Below, one piece after another: positions 60,829 to 64,000 of a stretch of DNA of 64,000 bases; position 1 is the stretch's first letter; every line of letters starts with the position of its first letter. Origin of the DNA: Tetracladium setigerum (lineage: Eukaryota > Ascomycota > Leotiomycetes > Helotiales); NCBI GenBank assembly GCA_031472005.1, contig PZJY01000011.1, positions 1,736,001 through 1,800,000 on the forward strand, given 5' to 3'. The position numbers and the translations under genes are program-made. Under the pieces are notes generated by a model that worked only from the letters and a program-made list of their open reading frames with translations, ran no database searches and was not told where the DNA came from.

Positions 60829-62883
60829 TTATCGGACAAGAATATCCCTAAGCTCAAGTTTGCCCGACTCCACCAGTGTCATAGCCTCTCCATCCATAAA
60901 TCCTATAATAAAGCAAGGCCCGATCATCTCATAAGTCGTATCACGTTGACGCATAACAAAAGGAACGCTTAATCCTGGCAGCACGCAAATATCATCCTTT
61001 GCCAGGAAAATTGGTCCTAGGCCAACATGTCCCTGCTCCGTGACGAAGAAGGTTTCAGGTCCGACATTGAACCCTGCGCGATTGAGGTACAAGTTGTGAC
61101 ATGTACGAAGAGAATTTTGCTTTTGAGCGGCTTCGAGGTCGATGTCCTTGAATTGGTCTCCGAAGAATAACTCCTGTGCGAGGCTGGCGTTGTATTCAGC
61201 ATCTTCCCACCCTGCATGATCTGGCTCCCAGAAGAGTCGAAATGCTTGCAAGCAATCAAGATTGCTAGTATCTAAAATTGAATCGTGTTCTTCATCCTCT
61301 AATGTCCTCAGATAAAGATCCATGAAAAATCCAACAATTAGATTTGCCAGTAGATCTTGATTGATTCCGAGTCGCTTCATATCTCTGCGGTCGTTATCCA
61401 GAAGGACAGTTCGAAATGCGGCTTGTAGGAGCGGCATGTTCATAGAATTTTGGATATCCCATACTGTTAGAAGTTCTTTAAAGAATTCATGTCTCCGAAG
61501 GAACCGATGCTTAAACTTGGCGATTTTCTGGCAAAAGACTGCTTTCGTTTGGAGGATATCTGAGCCGGGTGTGGTGCGGACGGTACATTCAGAGTCACCA
61601 GATGCGTTGAAGCATTGCCTCTGGTACCAGAAGGTCGGACAATACATTACTTGGTGCGAAGGGGTTGATGTACTCCATGCAGCCCAGTCACAAACCCAGG
61701 AGGGTAGATCCGGTGTCCGGTCTTGACGCCAGAATACTCCACTGCCGGAGAGAAGTAGAGCAACGCTGTTCCTTCCCTCTTTTAGTTTTTCAGCCATCAG
61801 GTCCGTGTATACATTTTGTACAGATGCTGAGTAGTCTGGCACTACATCAATGTCGTCCGAGGAGAAGCCAAGTAGTCCATATATCTTGTCTCGAGGATCG
61901 AAGCATTGCAGATGGAGTGAAATGTTCAAATTCACCAAGATTGGATCACCCCCTCTTGAATTGCGCGAGGCTCCCCTCCTGGCGGATTGGAATACATTGA
62001 GTCGGGCAAATCCATTCCTGGTCATATTTTGGACAATTTCGGAATCAAAATGTTTCCACGGGTCGTTCCATGAGATATCACTCCAGAAGTTGTCAGCCGT
62101 TTCCAGACAATGCCAGGGCAGCTCATCTGCACCACAAAATAGAATAACGTTGCTTGACACGGCAATCTCTTGGAGAACCCAGAGGCGCCCCCAAAAAGAA
62201 CGATCAAACAGATGATCAAGTGCTTTCCAGAAACGAAGCTCAAACAGTTCCGGAAACTCTCTCCATGTCTCAGGGTTTTTCGAATCTAGCTCGAAGCTAT
62301 CACCCATTCTTTCGGCTACATTCATAGCAAATCTGCTATCATTCTCTTCTGCGCCGAGCCAAACAATGGTGGCGACAGCTTGTCGGTAGATCTGATCCAT
62401 AATGAGTACCTGACTGCTTCTCTCCGCTAAATCTTGCTGATTGATACACAATCCATCGATCCACAATTCCAGTTGAACATCAGCACTCAAGATTTTGGTC
62501 CTGAGATGGCGTAGAATGGATTCAAGGCTTTTGGTTACCTGAACCTTGGTATGGTTGCAAATGACCTCAGCAGTCTCAGTGTGGGTGCCCCATGCGTAAG
62601 ATACGGCATTATACTTGTACCCGTCAAGTAGACTTCTCGTCTCTAGAAGGCAGTGAATTGGCCCATCCGGCTGACAGAAGGGAAAGAGTCGAAGGATCCT
62701 GATCTCTTTTCGGGACTCGTCTAAAGGTTGGTAGATATTGGAGATATCTCGCTGTGGGATACTTGGAGTCCATCTTGCAATATCGGCGGAGAATTCATCT
62801 ATAGAAGGAATTGGAGAGCCCGAGTGAGCTCTTTGCCGTTCAATGGGGAAGCTGCGTGAAGATGACGGTGCGCGCTCCTCCAT
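60829..62883 (-). CDS. HET-domain (heterokaryon incompatibility) protein
   Basis: This is one exon of 684 residues from ATG 62883; the two codons before it begin with GTG. The HET domain is clear at about residues 88-235: YNAVSYAWG, then LWIDGLCINQQD, then QVLIMDQIYRQAVATIVWLGA, and later DRSFWGRLWVLQEIAVSS. The C-terminal 400 residues are the usual variable region of fungal HET proteins, including FDPRDKIYGLLGFSSDD and VPDYSASVQNVYTDL. HET proteins act in non-self recognition and programmed cell death on fusion; which partner this one senses is unknown. No frame break is seen. It is tandem with the phosphatase-like gene. Confidence 0.93.
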   Translation of the reverse strand: MEERAPSSSRSFPIERQRAHSGSPIPSIDEFSADIARWTPSIPQRDISNIYQPLDESRKEIRILRLFPFCQPDGPIHCLLETRSLLDGYKYNAVSYAWGTHTETAEVICNHTKVQVTKSLESILRHLRTKILSADVQLELWIDGLCINQQDLAERSSQVLIMDQIYRQAVATIVWLGAEENDSRFAMNVAERMGDSFELDSKNPETWREFPELFELRFWKALDHLFDRSFWGRLWVLQEIAVSSNVILFCGADELPWHCLETADNFWSDISWNDPWKHFDSEIVQNMTRNGFARLNVFQSARRGASRNSRGGDPILVNLNISLHLQCFDPRDKIYGLLGFSSDDIDVVPDYSASVQNVYTDLMAEKLKEGRNSVALLLSGSGVFWRQDRTPDLPSWVCDWAAWSTSTPSHQVMYCPTFWYQRQCFNASGDSECTVRTTPGSDILQTKAVFCQKIAKFKHRFLRRHEFFKELLTVWDIQNSMNMPLLQAAFRTVLLDNDRRDMKRLGINQDLLANLIVGFFMDLYLRTLEDEEHDSILDTSNLDCLQAFRLFWEPDHAGWEDAEYNASLAQELFFGDQFKDIDLEAAQKQNSLRTCHNLYLNRAGFNVGPETFFVTEQGHVGLGPIFLAKDDICVLPGLSVPFVMRQRDTTYEMIGPCFIIGFMDGEAMTLVESGKLELRDILVR

Positions 62884-63497
62884 CTCCACGAAGTCGTTGG
62901 CGTAATGTGGAAGTCCTCTTGAAGCCCTGCTGGTATTCCGCTCGTAAATGCAAGGCTCAGTGACGCTTTACACAAGCACAATGCTCTTGAGGCGAATACT
63001 CTTGTATGAACGACATCAGTACCTGATCAGTCAAGCGGAAAGAGTACAATCTACAGTGTTCGACAACATGGTATATTAGTTTGAGAATCGAAGGAACTGC
63101 AAAAGGAACTATCAGTTATCCAGGCAGTCGTCCCATCTGATCCTCAAAATACGCTACTGCAAGCTATCGGACGGCTTTGCATTGGTTCGTCTAAATAAAG
63201 TGGCCCAGGCTTGGCTTCGGACATATTCAAGACGCTGGACTCTTCTAACAATAATTTCTCCTACAATATTTAGAGGTAGTTAGAGCGAAAAGATACCATA
63301 TGTGGGGTATTTTAAACAAGTAGAAAATCAAATTAATAACGTCAAGCTATTGGTTATGCCAAATGTAGTATCTGTACCAAATTCAAACAATGTAATATAA
63401 GCGAATTCCATCCAGACTCTGAATACTTGCTATGGAATCAAAAGTGAATAAAGAAATCTATTTATTTTACTCCGCTATGATAAGCGCTCTCCCTTTT
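62884..63497. other. Intergenic between HET and H+-ATPase genes
   Basis: This 614-bp stretch holds the promoter of the HET gene and the 3' flank of the ATPase gene. No ORF worth calling and no clear repeat is seen. Confidence 0.5.
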
Positions 63498-64000
63498 CTA
63501 ATGATCCTCGTGCTCAGTCGCAACCCTCTGGAGGTCAAACACTATATCAGGTTAGCTTTTATTCAAACCAGCTGAGTTGAACGAGCATATCAAACTTACA
63601 GAAATCTTCCTTTTCCTTGACAGGCTTCGATTTTCTCTGGCTATAGCCGTCGAAGATTCCGCCAACAACGCAGAAGACGACAGCCATCACGGCAAATATC
63701 GCAAAAGAGATGACCCAGATATGAATGATGGTAATCACACTAGTGCGCCTGCCAACCGATACACCAAAGTGGCACATTATAGTTGCGATTACATCGACAG
63801 TGGCCACGGTAGCCATAAGATGCCATGATGGCCAAGAGATCCAGAAAGGGCCTTGGGCGCGGGTGATAAAGATGAGCCAGTTCTGCGTCAGAACAATCTG
63901 CAGAAACAACACCGAATCCTTAGCACCACCGTCTAGGCCACCGACGAGAGTGATACCAAGCGTAATCCAAGTTCCTGCAGCGAGAACCATGCCGAGAATT
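63498..64000 (-). CDS. Plasma-membrane P-type H+-ATPase, C-terminal part (gene runs off the window)
   Basis: The visible end has an exon from the window edge down to 63600, a 58-bp intron (GTAAGT...ATAG) and a last exon 63541-63498 with stop TAG. The protein has the last membrane spans of a fungal proton pump: FLQIVLTQNWLIFITRAQGP, then FWISWPSWHLMATVATVDV, then ITIIHIWVISFAIFAVMAVV. The tail ends KEKEDFLFDLQRVATEHEDH, which matches the regulatory C-terminus of fungal plasma-membrane H+-ATPases (LQRV.T.HE pattern). The enzyme exports protons using ATP. The catalytic part lies outside the window. Confidence 0.92.

Overview
The window is nuclear DNA of a filamentous ascomycete (Pezizomycotina, probably Leotiomycetes). 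The evidence is short spliceosomal introns (about 50-120 bp, GT...AG, often with a CTAAC/CTGAC branch site), Zn2Cys6 regulators, a HET-domain gene, an AA9 lytic polysaccharide monooxygenase with a fungal CBM1, an RTA1-like membrane protein, a fungal plasma-membrane H+-ATPase end, and long low-complexity intergenic stretches. I see no rRNA, tRNA, transposase or CRISPR.

Layout. 0-11 kb: an unrecognised partial gene, a 2.9 kb gap, a secreted type-B carboxylesterase (+), a convergent SMP-30/gluconolactonase-like beta-propeller (-), a divergent Zn2Cys6 regulator (+), and a small secreted cysteine-rich protein (+). 11-16 kb: a tandem 172-bp duplication, the 11-exon AA9-CBM1 gene (-) and an uncharacterised type-I membrane protein (-). 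17-31 kb: a disordered nuclear protein (+), a peroxisomal-type long-chain acyl-CoA synthetase (-), RNase H1 (-) and the bifunctional 6-phosphofructo-2-kinase/fructose-2,6-bisphosphatase (-). 31-43 kb: a 4.3 kb gene-free stretch, an RTA1-like protein (-), a second Zn2Cys6 regulator (+), a TTC36-like TPR protein (-) and 4-hydroxyphenylpyruvate dioxygenase (+). 44-64 kb: a Mga2/Spt23-type membrane-bound transcription factor (-), a 9 kb gene desert with repeats, a secreted HAD-type phosphatase (-), a HET-domain protein (-) and the 3' end of a P-type H+-ATPase (-).

Functional themes. Most genes are independent housekeeping or secretome genes. Two neighbourhoods look non-random. The TTC36-like gene and HPPD are divergent neighbours, and mammalian TTC36 has been linked to HPPD stability, so the pair may be a conserved tyrosine-catabolism unit. 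The esterase, propeller and Zn2Cys6 regulator form a compact enzyme-enzyme-regulator group.

Quality warning. Five otherwise conserved genes (membrane protein, acyl-CoA synthetase, RNase H1, HPPD, HAD phosphatase) each need one or two extra bases to stay in frame, mostly at short C/G or A/T runs. All apparent errors are single-base losses. This looks more like systematic homopolymer under-calling in the assembly than real gene death. Exon coordinates below are my own splice reading and have not been tested against transcripts.
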